From the NCBI RefSeq assembly GCF_900143565.1, contig NZ_FREX01000001.1:697068-761067 (forward strand): a stretch of DNA of 64,000 nucleotides, given 5' to 3'. Both the position numbers and the translations under genes were made by a program. A model generated the notes under the pieces. That model was given only the letters and a program-made list of their open reading frames with translations. It had not been told where the DNA came from and did no database searches. The DNA comes from Pseudovibrio sp. Alg231-02. GTDB lineage: Bacteria > Pseudomonadota > Alphaproteobacteria > Rhizobiales > Stappiaceae. Shown here piece after piece: positions 8,400 through 17,012 of the stretch. Within the stretch, counting starts at the first letter, position 1. The number at the start of each line of letters is the position of its first letter.

Positions 8400-9278
8400 T
8401 CAGATCCGTGTGCCACTGACAGTAGCAAGCTTAGAGAAGAGAGCTTCGCTCATTTGCCCGTCTATCTGCAAAGCATTATCGCGTTGGAATGCGGCAATTG
8501 CAGAAGCGGTCTGGCCACCCGGAATACCATCAATTGTAAGCGGGCCGTACCCCAGATCTGCCAATGTTTTTTGCAGGCGCTTGATACGCTCAGTCATTGC
8601 ATCCGTTTGACCCGAGACTTGTGTCAGATTGGAGCCACTTTGCGTCAATGCTTCAATTTCCTCAGGACTTGCCCGAGGAATAGGAATCTCAGCCCCTTCA
8701 GCAGACGCGGTGTTTGGAGACGGCGCAAACGCGGCAAAGTCCATTGTCAGCCGTGCGAGCAGCGCTTCGGTCACCTGCCCGTTTTCACTCATTGCGCGTT
8801 GTCTTTGATAAGCACGGACTGCCCGTTCTGTCGCGGGACCGAACTGGCCATCCAAACTGCCCGGATACACCCCTAAACGGCGCAGTTCTTTTTGCACTTC
8901 AGCAACCAGCTCTTGCTGTCTCAATCTCTGAGTTGCTCTTACAAGTTCTGAGCTATCTAACTGGCTTTGAGAAACCCGAGTGGCGACTATTGGAGAGGGA
9001 TGCTTGGCATCTTGCAAAAAGGCAGCGTTCACCGCGATTAGCGATGCCATGCCAACGAAGCCTAACAGCACCAATGTAGAGAGCTTGTTCATGCCTGGAG
9101 ACTTTTTGGAGGCAGCGTTAGCAACAGCAGCATGATCGACTTCGCCATTTTCATAGAAAACACCGTCTTCGTCATAGTCCACATGCATTTGGTAATCACC
9201 ATCAGGCTGCGTATGTGCAGAACCCCGACGGGCTCCACCTTTGCTCGCTTTTTTGCCGTTTGGCTTTCGCCCCACCAT
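8400..9278 (-). CDS. Membrane-anchored peptidoglycan-binding domain protein
   Basis: A 292-residue protein with a basic cytoplasmic N-terminus, one membrane helix (about residues 64-86, LSTLVLLGFVGMASLIAVNA) and two PG_binding_1 repeats. The first is VQKELRRLGVYPGSLDG followed by FGPATERAVRAYQRQR. The second is LQKTLADLGYGPLTIDG followed by TASAIAAFQRDNAL. It probably holds peptidoglycan from the inner-membrane side. There is no catalytic domain. ATG 9278 has GAGGT upstream. It is followed by DUF1491 on the same strand. Confidence 0.88.
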   Translation of the reverse strand: MVGRKPNGKKASKGGARRGSAHTQPDGDYQMHVDYDEDGVFYENGEVDHAAVANAASKKSPGMNKLSTLVLLGFVGMASLIAVNAAFLQDAKHPSPIVATRVSQSQLDSSELVRATQRLRQQELVAEVQKELRRLGVYPGSLDGQFGPATERAVRAYQRQRAMSENGQVTEALLARLTMDFAAFAPSPNTASAEGAEIPIPRASPEEIEALTQSGSNLTQVSGQTDAMTERIKRLQKTLADLGYGPLTIDGIPGGQTASAIAAFQRDNALQIDGQMSEALFSKLATVSGTRI

Positions 9279-9806
9279 CAAGCACTACCTCTTTCAACGC
9301 AATTTGTGTGTTACCCGAGTACTCGGTCACTACCAATTTTAACTGGTGTCTTCCTGAGAGGTTAGAGATATCGCCCTCACCTCAGCAAGTCCACTTTGAA
9401 TAGCTCTCTGCCCACCGAGAACCACCATAAAACCTTGGGTTAAATTGGGCTCGTTTCCAGTTTTCCAGTCCTACTGTTTCTATCAAGTTTTGCTTAAAAA
9501 AACTCTTATGTGCACTTTTGAGTTTTAATTGTGAGCCCCATCTGGTGGCTTTTCACTTCAATAAGGTGCCGCTGGGATACTTTTTCTACACCTTTTATTA
9601 ATCATAGATACGCTTCGCAAAATTTTCGAAAGACGAAAAATAGCCATAAATTTCAGTAGTTTTCAAATTTACATAAAATTTGATTCAATTTTATCGAGAA
9701 CAATATATGTTATATTTGAGAGTAAACCCTATAGTTTCAACAAGTTAAACGACTATCTAAAAGTTGTCAGCCTATTCGGCGCACTTGAAACCCACGGGCG
9801 AAGCCA
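9279..9806. other. AT-rich intergenic region
   Basis: 528 bp between divergent genes. The part from about 9590 to 9740 is very AT-rich (including ATATATGTTATATTT) and probably carries promoters for the DUF5330 gene and perhaps its divergent neighbour. No gene, repeat or RNA was recognised. Confidence 0.5.
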
Positions 9807-10391
9807 ATGTTCTTTTTGCTTAGAACTACATTTTGGATCGGACTTGTACTGCTTCTGCTTCCAATTGGAACTGGCAGTGATGAGGACGCACCATCTATTG
9901 GGATCGTTCAGGTTTACCTTGCTGCTCAATCCACCGTGAAGGATCTTGGCGGTTTTTGTGATCGTAATCCCAATGCTTGCGAGATGGGCGGCTCGGTCAT
10001 CACTCTCGTCGGTTTAAAGGCAAAAGAAGCTGCTCGCTTGACCTACAATTACCTCAGCGACAGTGAGGCAGAAGATCTGCAACCCACCAAGTTTGCTGCT
10101 CTGCCGTCAGCTCAGGATGCTATCGAGGCAATACCATTTGATGAAGTTGCAGCTGGCCAGTTGCTGCCGAGCCTTACAAGCCCATCAGACGAGCCTGCAC
10201 ATTCCGGTACACTTAGTTCAGCTGATCGGGACATTCCATGGCAACTCAATCAAAACCAGCAACAGAACAGCTCTGCGCAAGCAGATCCATCTGAACAAGG
10301 TCTGTTTGCTGAAGTTCAGCCAATCTATGCAACTCCAGTTGCTGCTGTTCCGTTACCGCGTCCTAATCCGCTGTATTACGGCCGGAATTAA
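9807..10391 (+). CDS. DUF5330 domain protein
   Basis: A 194-residue protein with a hydrophobic N-terminal helix (residues about 3-20) and the DUF5330 core that follows: AAQSTVKDLGGFCDRNPNAC, then GSVITLVGLKAKEAARLTYN. The C-terminal half is low in complexity (Q, S, P rich). Probably an anchored or exported envelope protein in alphaproteobacteria with no known role. The two cysteines in CDRNPNAC are 8 residues apart and could pair. It is monocistronic; a perfect hairpin lies 10 bp past the stop. Confidence 0.8.
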   Translation: MFFLLRTTFWIGLVLLLLPIGTGSDEDAPSIGIVQVYLAAQSTVKDLGGFCDRNPNACEMGGSVITLVGLKAKEAARLTYNYLSDSEAEDLQPTKFAALPSAQDAIEAIPFDEVAAGQLLPSLTSPSDEPAHSGTLSSADRDIPWQLNQNQQQNSSAQADPSEQGLFAEVQPIYATPVAAVPLPRPNPLYYGRN

Positions 10392-10400
10392 GGTCAATTT

Positions 10401-10423
10401 CCATAAATCTGAGCTATTTATGG
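10401..10423. repeat. Inverted repeat after the DUF5330 gene
   Basis: Perfect 8-bp arms CCATAAAT (10401-10408) and ATTTATGG (10416-10423) around a 7-nt loop. There is no T run, so it may be a weak terminator or mRNA-end hairpin. Confidence 0.45.
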
Positions 10424-10537
10424 CCTATACTCTCATCTGGAGTGTGGGCCGTTATATATTTTGAATCCAATCGTATTGCCCCTAACCGGTTGGCGCGGTA
10501 GAAACGCCCTCAAAACCCTGAGTGAGAGAATAGTATT

Positions 10538-10969
10538 ATGACCACTGCGATCGCTGATATTCTGGAAGGCTTTGAGTTCCTCGAAGACTGGGAAGACCGC
10601 TATCGCTATGTCATCGAGCTGGGCCGAGAACTTGAGCCCCTGACAGATGATGAACGCAGTGAGGAAAACCGCGTTCATGGCTGTGTTTCTCAGGTCTGGC
10701 TTTCGAAGAACATTCAGGAAGATACCGATAAAGGCCCGATCCTGTTCTATAAGGGCGACAGCGATGCACACATTGTTCGCGGTCTTGTTGCTATCGTTCT
10801 TGCGCAATATTCCGGTGTTTCTGCAAAGGAAATTCTTGCTACGGACATCGAGAGTATATTTGGCAAGATTGGCCTCAAAGAACACCTGACACCTCAGCGT
10901 TCCAATGGCTTGAGTTCCATGGTTCAGCGTATCAAGGATGATGCGTCCGCAGCTCTAACTCCGAATTAG
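10538..10969 (+). CDS. sufE: SufE cysteine desulfuration protein
   Basis: A 143-residue SufE family protein that accepts persulfide sulfur from the cysteine desulfurase SufS and passes it on for Fe-S cluster assembly in the cytosol. The sulfur-accepting cysteine lies in ENRVHGCVSQVWL at about residue 48. The C-terminal GLKEHLTPQRSNGLSSMVQRI is diagnostic. It is separated from the suf operon, as often in alphaproteobacteria. The last 38 bp overlap the convergent DUF6456 gene, so the two transcripts are antisense at their 3' ends. Confidence 0.95.
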   Translation: MTTAIADILEGFEFLEDWEDRYRYVIELGRELEPLTDDERSEENRVHGCVSQVWLSKNIQEDTDKGPILFYKGDSDAHIVRGLVAIVLAQYSGVSAKEILATDIESIFGKIGLKEHLTPQRSNGLSSMVQRIKDDASAALTPN

Positions 10970-11678
10970 ACGCTGCCCAACTCGCCATCTGAGCGTTTTC
11001 GGGACCGACCGCACGACTGCGAGACGAACCGTAATGTGTAGCAAGTCGGTCTAGCGCCAACCCCAGAACAATCTTGGCTGTTCGTTGTGGCCATTGACGC
11101 TCGCTCTCAACCTGTTTCAAAGGCTTCAAGAAACAGCACACATCCATGAGAACGCCGGAGAGCTCTGGTCCGACAGTTGAGAGAGCTCTTTGAAGGCGAT
11201 CTCTGGCATCGTAAACGCTGTCGGATACATCATCTACCTTAGTACTCGATCTTGATGATTGCTCGCTGCGCCAGTTCGATCTAACGGTTCCCCAAAGTTG
11301 CGCGTAGGTGAAATCTTCTCTTAATCGCTCACCTGCTTCAAACTGGAGCTCCGAGAGGTATCCTCTCCCCGTTTTGTCTTTTCTACTCCTTAGCCAGGCC
11401 AGTGGGCTTTCTGAGTTGATGGTATTGATTTGAGATTGCTCCGTATTAGATTGAGTTTCCAACCCTCCATAGCTCAATTTTCGCCGCAACCAGCTTTTGC
11501 CCTTTTTGGTCAGCTGGTAGCCCTGCGCACAGGAAGCAACCAGCGACAGGGCTATTGCACGCGATAAGACAGCTTTAGCTTCCCCCTCAGGTTCCGCATG
11601 CTGCTTTGCAACTGCGAGCCCTTTGCAGAATTTGATGAGCTGCATTTCAGATACTGCTTCCTCAGGCTGGGTAGGCAT
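10932..11678 (-). CDS. DUF6456 domain protein
   Basis: A 248-residue protein with the conserved DUF6456 C-terminal half: SPLAWLRSRKDKTGRGYLSE, ERLREDFTYAQLWGTVRSNW, and then ARDRLQRALSTVGPELSGVL and GLALDRLATHYG. The N-terminal third looks like a winged-helix-type unit (AIALSLVASCAQGYQLTKKG). It starts 17 bp inside the end of the HdaB-like gene with GGAGG before the ATG, so the two are translationally coupled. Function unknown; the pairing suggests a regulatory role in replication or the cell cycle (inference). It overlaps sufE by 38 bp at its 3' end. Confidence 0.8.
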   Translation of the reverse strand: MPTQPEEAVSEMQLIKFCKGLAVAKQHAEPEGEAKAVLSRAIALSLVASCAQGYQLTKKGKSWLRRKLSYGGLETQSNTEQSQINTINSESPLAWLRSRKDKTGRGYLSELQFEAGERLREDFTYAQLWGTVRSNWRSEQSSRSSTKVDDVSDSVYDARDRLQRALSTVGPELSGVLMDVCCFLKPLKQVESERQWPQRTAKIVLGLALDRLATHYGSSRSRAVGPENAQMASWAASNSELELRTHHP

Positions 11679-12105
11679 CAGACTGACCTCCGGAGCTTAG
11701 GGAAGAATGCATGCGCGCACTGGCAATAGACGCAGACAGCTGCCCCTCAATCTCGGAGAGGACAGCATCAAATTTCGGATCTTCTCTTAAATCTTCAACC
11801 ACTTTGCAGGCATGAGCTGCTGTTGTTCTGTCACGCCCAAAGACTGCACCTGCTTGGGACAGGGTCATGCCCATTGAGACGTGAAGAATATACATAGAGA
11901 CTTGGCGGGCCCGTGCAGCTTTTGCATAACCGCGGGAGGCAGAATGAAGCTCCTCTGGCTTCAATCCAAATGCAAGCGCGACACGGCCTGTCGCCATCCA
12001 GTCCACCGCTGACAGAGGCTTTTGGGACAGTCCAGAATGAACCGAAGACTCCGAACACGGACTCTTGGACATTTCATTTTTCTCCCCCTCAGAAATTCTT
12101 GGCAT
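11662..12105 (-). CDS. DnaA domain IV-like protein (HdaB-type)
   Basis: A 147-residue protein whose residues about 60-115 resemble the DNA-binding domain IV of DnaA: RARQVSMYILHVSMGMTLSQ, then GAVFGRDRTTAAHACKVVED. The GRDRTT segment corresponds to the DnaA signature that contacts the DnaA box. There is no AAA+ domain, so it cannot be DnaA itself. Small proteins of this type are conserved in alphaproteobacteria; one in Caulobacter, HdaB, promotes replication initiation by acting on Hda-dependent inactivation of DnaA. Orthology to HdaB is inferred from domain and size only. GGAG precedes the ATG. It is coupled to the DUF6456 gene. Confidence 0.75.
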   Translation of the reverse strand: MPRISEGEKNEMSKSPCSESSVHSGLSQKPLSAVDWMATGRVALAFGLKPEELHSASRGYAKAARARQVSMYILHVSMGMTLSQAGAVFGRDRTTAAHACKVVEDLREDPKFDAVLSEIEGQLSASIASARMHSSLSSGGQSDAYPA

Positions 12106-12562
12106 TTAATTACTCCAATGAACTGATTGGTTATCGTCAAAGAACAATTGATTGTTGCCCTAGCGATACTCGGGGGGGATAAGATTGGTACCTCGCGGTC
12201 TCAAAGCATAAATTTTTCTAAACGACTGGCAGACTTAAGCGACTTTTGAGTCCAGCTTCGAAGTTTCGAAAGCTGCCCTTAAAACCTTATCGAATTATTT
12301 TTTTGAATTAACTCTTGAGACTTGCAGGTGTTTTGAGATCACAACTTAGTAAAGCACAAGAAAATTAGAACTTAAGCTCTAGTGTCAGATGAACTGATTT
12401 TACCTTTACGGAAGGTCGAAGAAGGCGTGCCAAGGCACTATGCACAACACGTGCACCCTTAAGGGAAATTCATCAATAATGGGGGGATAAGAAACAGCAG
12501 AAGGGGAATAAAAAAAACCAGCCCCGATTGAGGCTGGTTTTCTGTCAGGAAATGTCCTGAAA
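12106..12562. other. Intergenic region upstream of the HdaB-like gene
   Basis: 457 bp. It holds the mucR terminator (12509-12540) and two exact copies of GGGGGGATAAG (12173-12183 and 12481-12491). AT-rich DNA around 12200-12400 could carry promoters. No gene was recognised. Confidence 0.5.
12509..12540 (-). terminator. mucR rho-independent terminator
   Basis: Arms ACCAGCC (12518-12524) and GGCTGGT (12532-12538). On the minus strand the stem is followed by a run of at least seven T. It starts 22 bp past the mucR stop. Confidence 0.85.
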
Positions 12563-12979
12563 TTACTTAGCGCGTTTACGCTGCTGGCCGAGACCCATTT
12601 TCTTAGCAAGCTCAGAACGAGCTGCCGCGTAATGAGGAGCAACCATTGGGTAGTCTGAAGGCAGACCCCATTTTTCACGATATTCTTCAGGTGTCATATC
12701 GTAATGCGTGCGTAGGTGACGCTTCAGGGACTTGAACTTCTTACCATCTTCAAGACAGATGATGTAATCGTTCGTAACAGACTTCTTCACCGGCACAGCT
12801 GGCTTGAGTGGCTCAGGCTCTGGCTCGGAAAGATCACCACTGGTTTTCTGCAAAGCGACGTAAACGTCGTTGATCAGCACAGGCAAATCGGCAGAGGCCA
12901 CAGTGTTATTACCAACATAGGCTGACACGATATCAGCAGTCAGTTCCATCAAATTATTATCTGCAGGGATCTCGCTCAT
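12563..12979 (-). CDS. MucR/Ros family transcriptional regulator
   Basis: A 138-residue zinc-finger-like regulator of the Ros/MucR family, which binds AT-rich promoter DNA and controls exopolysaccharide, motility and cell-cycle genes in alphaproteobacteria. The N-terminal part (to about residue 45) is the oligomerisation region. An acidic linker with [10 protein letters not shown] follows, then the C2H2-type finger. The ligand positions read C75, D78, H88, H92 ([19 protein letters not shown]): the second cysteine is aspartate, as in several Mesorhizobium Ros homologues. A GC-rich basic C-terminus ends in GQQRKRAK. A palindrome lies 65-82 bp upstream. It is monocistronic. Confidence 0.93.
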   Translation of the reverse strand: MSEIPADNNLMELTADIVSAYVGNNTVASADLPVLINDVYVALQKTSGDLSEPEPEPLKPAVPVKKSVTNDYIICLEDGKKFKSLKRHLRTHYDMTPEEYREKWGLPSDYPMVAPHYAAARSELAKKMGLGQQRKRAK

Positions 12980-13442
12980 CTCTAACCTGTCATCTTGTGG
13001 ATCTAAATTTCGTAGGTGTGCTTACTTACTACAGAGCTAATACTTTAATCCGAAGATTAAACGTTAGATCCGTACTTATCTCAGCTAAGCTTCGACTCTA
13101 AACAAGCAAAAACCATAGGAGGCTTTTATAGAGACAGGAAATAAGGATAACAAGTTAAATTCGGTATGAAAAAGCAGATTTACTATGGTTTTTTGTGCAT
13201 TGTGATTTAGAAGGACCTTACAGACTTCCAACAAACTTGAGAAATCATAGAAGTAAACTAGATAAACTGCTTGCCCTAATGTACAGGTAAAAGAATGAGA
13301 CTTTGCTGTGTAATTGGCTGTTGGCAAGGCGATGCCGGTGAAACTCACGTTTCTAGTCAACCGCCTTCCCAAAGGGCATTGTCGATTATTTCTGGTGATC
13401 TAGTTGCACTAAACCCCAGAAACTGTGACCGAAGCTGACATA
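12980..13442. other. Intergenic region between mucR and mrpG
   Basis: 463 bp between two leftward transcripts. It contains the mucR 5' region with the palindrome at 13044-13061 and the tail of the mrp operon. No convincing terminator for mrpG was found and no gene was recognised. Confidence 0.45.
13044..13061. promoter_or_regulatory. Palindrome upstream of mucR, possible operator
   Basis: TTTAATC (13044-13050) and GATTAAA (13055-13061) form perfect arms around CGAA, 65-82 bp upstream of the mucR start codon. MucR family members repress their own genes through AT-rich sites, so this is a candidate operator. Only the palindrome is seen; the role is inferred. Confidence 0.35.
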
Positions 13443-13805
13443 TTATTGCGGCGTTTCAGGCTCCACAGACTTCTTCGTCACACTCAGCTCGTCCAACTTG
13501 GTTTCCTTACAAGGTTTGTAGCCCACGACATAGGCTGCGCGCGCGATGAGGTGTGCAGAAACCGGAGCCGTCAACAGAAAGAAGCAGACGGTTGCGACAG
13601 CGCGCATGAAATCATCCCACTGCTGCGAATAGAGGCCAAGCGCCAGCACCATCAAGCCAGATCCTAAAGTACCCGCCTTGGACGCTGCGTGCATGCGTGT
13701 ATAGACGTCTGGCAGACGATTGATTCCAAGCGCTGCGCCAGCTGCGAAGATTGCTCCTATAATGAGCATAATCCCAGTCAGGATGGAGATAACTGCTGAC
13801 ATCAT
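13443..13805 (-). CDS. mrpG: Na+/H+ antiporter subunit G
   Basis: A 120-residue membrane protein of the MrpG/MnhG/PhaG family, one of the small subunits needed to assemble the multisubunit monovalent cation/proton antiporter. Three membrane helices and the family segment [20 protein letters not shown] at residues about 24-43, followed by [14 protein letters not shown], are present. Last gene of the operon. It begins inside the end of mrpF (4-bp overlap). Confidence 0.94.
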   Translation of the reverse strand: MMSAVISILTGIMLIIGAIFAAGAALGINRLPDVYTRMHAASKAGTLGSGLMVLALGLYSQQWDDFMRAVATVCFFLLTAPVSAHLIARAAYVVGYKPCKETKLDELSVTKKSVEPETPQ

Positions 13806-14155
13806 TTCTGCTCCTCCTGCTTTTCGGAATCTTTGATTTCCTGCATGATAATAAAGTCTTTGGCCTGCCCTCGATTTAAGATGAAGCGGGCGAAGGCAAC
13901 GGTTGCCAGAAAGCCGACAAGACCGAGTGCAAGCGAGATATCGATATAGAGCGTGTACGATGACCCAACACCCACAGTCGCTATCAGGCCGATGGCGACA
14001 ACCACCAATAGATCCAGTCCGACAATACGGTCAGGCAAGGTTGGGCCTTTGATGATGCGATAGACAATCAGCAAGAATGTCAGGCCGAGAATAAAGAGCG
14101 CGATGCTCACACAGGCATACAGAAAATCTGATGCGAAAGCCTCAAATCCGTTCAT
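13802..14155 (-). CDS. mrpF: Na+/H+ antiporter subunit F
   Basis: A 117-residue MrpF/MnhF family subunit with three membrane helices and the conserved [18 protein letters not shown], followed by [20 protein letters not shown]. The C-terminus is a charged cytosolic tail ([10 protein letters not shown]). Overlaps mrpE and mrpG by 4 bp each. Confidence 0.94.
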   Translation of the reverse strand: MNGFEAFASDFLYACVSIALFILGLTFLLIVYRIIKGPTLPDRIVGLDLLVVVAIGLIATVGVGSSYTLYIDISLALGLVGFLATVAFARFILNRGQAKDFIIMQEIKDSEKQEEQK

Positions 14156-14631
14156 CGAAACGCCTCCAAGATCTGACGTTCAAAACCATTCTTGATGCCA
14201 TCAATTGTTTCTTCCGGATCTGGCACGTTGAGGCAATGCACAAACAAGACCTTTCGATCTTCCGAAACATCGACAGAGAGCGTTCCCGGTGTCAACGTGA
14301 CCATGTTTGCCAGCAACGTGATCTCAAAGTCTTCGCTGACTGAGAGCGGCACTGCGATGATGCCTGGGTGGAGATTGATCTTCGGTTTGATAACAATCAT
14401 CAGTACCCGCCAGGAGGACAGCACCAACTCTTTGAAGAAGCTGCCAGCAAGAATGAGGATCTTCCCTCCGCGCTGAAAGTAATCCCGAAATGCGATCTGT
14501 TCCCGGATCAGGAACAACGCAATACTGGACAAGATAAAACCGAAAATCAGATTCAGCGGTGTGAATGAGCCGGTAACAGCGCCCCATGCTGCTGCAAGCA
14601 GCAAGTTCATGAGAAAGACCGTGTTGTTCAT
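14152..14631 (-). CDS. mrpE: Na+/H+ antiporter subunit E
   Basis: A 159-residue MrpE/MnhE family subunit. Two N-terminal membrane helices are followed by a cytosolic domain with the family segments [20 protein letters not shown], then [21 protein letters not shown] and a [10 protein letters not shown] end. Overlaps mrpD and mrpF by 4 bp each, so it is translationally coupled in the operon. Confidence 0.94.
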   Translation of the reverse strand: MNNTVFLMNLLLAAAWGAVTGSFTPLNLIFGFILSSIALFLIREQIAFRDYFQRGGKILILAGSFFKELVLSSWRVLMIVIKPKINLHPGIIAVPLSVSEDFEITLLANMVTLTPGTLSVDVSEDRKVLFVHCLNVPDPEETIDGIKNGFERQILEAFR

Positions 14632-16214
14632 CGGATGCCTCCAAATACGGAACCGATATAGGCTGTCGGATCAATCAGCGTTTTTGCTCCATTTTCAGTT
14701 ATGGACATCATGGTTTCCGGCAAGATTCCAATTATGAAGATCAGTGCAGTCAACACAACGAGTGGCAACCAGATGCTCCACGATATCTCAGAGGCGTCAG
14801 AGCTTCCGGCAATGGGGAGAGCTTGAATGCCATCCACCGTGTGCTCGTTCCCGCCTCGCCAGAATGCGAAGATCCAAAGACGTCCTACAGCAATGGTCGT
14901 AAACAGCCCAGAGACCAGAATACCAGCTGCGACCCAGCCACGACCAGCTTCTAGCGCACCAGCTACGAGGAGTAGTTTTGCCCAGAAACCAGAAAAAGGT
15001 GGCAAGCCTGCGACTGCGAGCAAGAGGATCAAGCCTATTCCAGCGCCCAGAGGCGTGCGGATGTAGAGACCGCCGATTTCCCGCAGGGAAAATGTTCCGC
15101 TCATCTGGAACATAAAAGCGACCAGGAGGTAAAGCGCGGTCATGATGAGAACGGAATGCATGGAGTAGAAGATCGCACCAGATACAGCAACTTCATTACC
15201 AACTGCGATACCAGCCATCATGGCACCGATACCAGCGATGACGAGATAGGCCATCAGGCGTCGGATATCTGTTTGAGCCAATGCACCAAGTGAGCCGGTC
15301 AGCATCGTTGCGATTGCGACTATTCCAATTAGAGAGGCGAGCCAGTCACGACCTTCCGGCATCAGCAGAAGCATCACTCTGAGCAGCGCATAGACACCGA
15401 CTTTGGTGAGCAAGCCTGCAAAGATTGCGGCCACTACCAAACGTGGTGTGTGATAAGAGGCCGGAAGCCAGAAATTGACTGGGAACGCTGCTGCCTTCAT
15501 GGCAAACGCGAGGAAGTACAGGGTTGCCAAACCAAGCATTGGACCAGAGCTATCAAAGGCTTTCAGCTTGCCAGCAATATCCGCCATGTTCAGCGTACCA
15601 ACCAGACCATAAAGCAGGCCAGTTGCGGCAAGGAATAGCGTTGTCGCAATCAGGTTCAGCACTGCATATTTTACAGCACCGTCGATCTGCACCTTTTCAT
15701 TTCCAAGGATCTGCATCCCAAAAGATGAGATCAACAGGACTTCAAACCACACATAAAGGTTGAAGATGTCACCTGTCAGAAATGACCCCGTGACACCGCA
15801 GAGCAGCATCAGGAGGAACGGATAGAAACCGTAGCGTCTTTCGTTTTCAGCAATTGAGTTCATTGCGAAGACGGCGACACACATGGTTGCTACAGAGGCT
15901 GTCAGCGCCAGCAATGCGCCGAGCGGATCAGCTGTAAAAGCGATACCGAAAGGCGGGAGCCAACTGCCCATCACCATTGTCACAACACCGTTGGTGAGAA
16001 CGTGGTTGAGCAAGCCGATGTTTGAAAGGATCACCAGTGCGATTGTTGTGATCGCGATCCAAGGCTGAGTCGCCGATTTCTTTCGGAAAATAATTGAAAT
16101 TGCACCGCCTGCCATGGTGAGCAGGACAGGAGCAACCAATAGCCAGTCGGCAAGAGGCACCGCCTCCGTCACCATAGCCGCTGTAATATCAACTGTCGTT
16201 TTCGTTGCAGCCAT
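14628..16214 (-). CDS. mrpD: Na+/H+ antiporter subunit D
   Basis: A 528-residue polytopic subunit homologous to NuoN/NuoM of complex I and thought to form one of the proton paths. Typical features are the helix with LTGDIFNLYVWFEVLLISSF, then the lysine-bearing AFAMKAAAFPVNFWLPASYH and the HTPRLVVAAIFAGLLTKVGV segments. About 14 membrane helices, full length. Starts 4 bp after the mrpC stop. Confidence 0.95.
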   Translation of the reverse strand: MAATKTTVDITAAMVTEAVPLADWLLVAPVLLTMAGGAISIIFRKKSATQPWIAITTIALVILSNIGLLNHVLTNGVVTMVMGSWLPPFGIAFTADPLGALLALTASVATMCVAVFAMNSIAENERRYGFYPFLLMLLCGVTGSFLTGDIFNLYVWFEVLLISSFGMQILGNEKVQIDGAVKYAVLNLIATTLFLAATGLLYGLVGTLNMADIAGKLKAFDSSGPMLGLATLYFLAFAMKAAAFPVNFWLPASYHTPRLVVAAIFAGLLTKVGVYALLRVMLLLMPEGRDWLASLIGIVAIATMLTGSLGALAQTDIRRLMAYLVIAGIGAMMAGIAVGNEVAVSGAIFYSMHSVLIMTALYLLVAFMFQMSGTFSLREIGGLYIRTPLGAGIGLILLLAVAGLPPFSGFWAKLLLVAGALEAGRGWVAAGILVSGLFTTIAVGRLWIFAFWRGGNEHTVDGIQALPIAGSSDASEISWSIWLPLVVLTALIFIIGILPETMMSITENGAKTLIDPTAYIGSVFGGIR

Positions 16215-16218
16215 CTAC

Positions 16219-16596
16219 TTAGTACCCCAGCGGCGGTTCAGAATGTTCTTTGGGTTCTGCGACGCGCATATCAAGCAAGTCATCTGTTCCCAGCTCCTGA
16301 TAGGCCCGGTACCCGAGGACCAGGAAGAATGCCAGGAAGGAGAACGAGATCACAATTGCGGTCAGCACCAATGCCTGAGGCAGAGGGTTCGCTGTTGCTT
16401 CTACGGGGAGATAGCTTTGAAGCGGAATAATTGGCGGTACATCCCGTGTCAGGCGTCCTGCCGTGAAGATCAAGAGGTTCACGGCATTTCCAAGAATGGC
16501 AATACCCAGCAGGATCCGTACAAGTTTGCGAGACAGAAGCAGATAAATGGAACCTGCAAAAAGGATCCCGACCAGAACAGAGAAAAGCGTTTCCAT
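16219..16596 (-). CDS. mrpC: Na+/H+ antiporter subunit C
   Basis: A 125-residue subunit homologous to NuoK. Three membrane helices carry GIAILGNAVNLLIFTAGRL and DPLPQALVLTAIVIS-type sequence (here NPLPQALVLTAIVISFSF). The stop-start junction with mrpB overlaps by 1 bp. Full length for the family. Confidence 0.94.
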   Translation of the reverse strand: METLFSVLVGILFAGSIYLLLSRKLVRILLGIAILGNAVNLLIFTAGRLTRDVPPIIPLQSYLPVEATANPLPQALVLTAIVISFSFLAFFLVLGYRAYQELGTDDLLDMRVAEPKEHSEPPLGY

Positions 16597-17012
16597 TAGT
16601 CTGCCCTTTCTTCCAGAGAAAGAGCGATCGAAGAAATCGCTCCTACCACCACCAGATACACTCCAATATCAAAGAACAGCGGTGTTGATAGATCAATCAC
16701 CGTGCCCAAAAACGGGAGTGCAAGCCACTGACTTGTCATTGCTGGCTGACTGAAGAACAGGCTCGGCAACACAGAGACAACCGCGAGGAGCAGGCCTGAC
16801 GCAGCAATGGACATAGGATGAAACTTCATTGCCCGGCGAACTGCAGAGACACCGCAGGCAATGCCATAAATTGCGAAGGCGGAAACGGCAATCAGCCCGC
16901 CGATGAAACCTCCACCGGGCTCGTTGTGCCCACGGAGCAATACGAAGACGGAAAAAAGCATCATCAGAGCAGAGAGATACGGAGCGACCGTTCTGAATAT
17001 AAGCGTATTCAT
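16596..17012 (-). CDS. mrpB: Na+/H+ antiporter subunit B
   Basis: A 138-residue MrpB/MnhB family membrane subunit. The motif [17 protein letters not shown] at about residues 27-43 is diagnostic, and [18 protein letters not shown] follows near the C-terminus. In Sinorhizobium meliloti this subunit is fused to PhaA, whereas here it is a separate gene that overlaps mrpA by 1 bp. Confidence 0.94.
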   Translation of the reverse strand: MNTLIFRTVAPYLSALMMLFSVFVLLRGHNEPGGGFIGGLIAVSAFAIYGIACGVSAVRRAMKFHPMSIAASGLLLAVVSVLPSLFFSQPAMTSQWLALPFLGTVIDLSTPLFFDIGVYLVVVGAISSIALSLEERAD

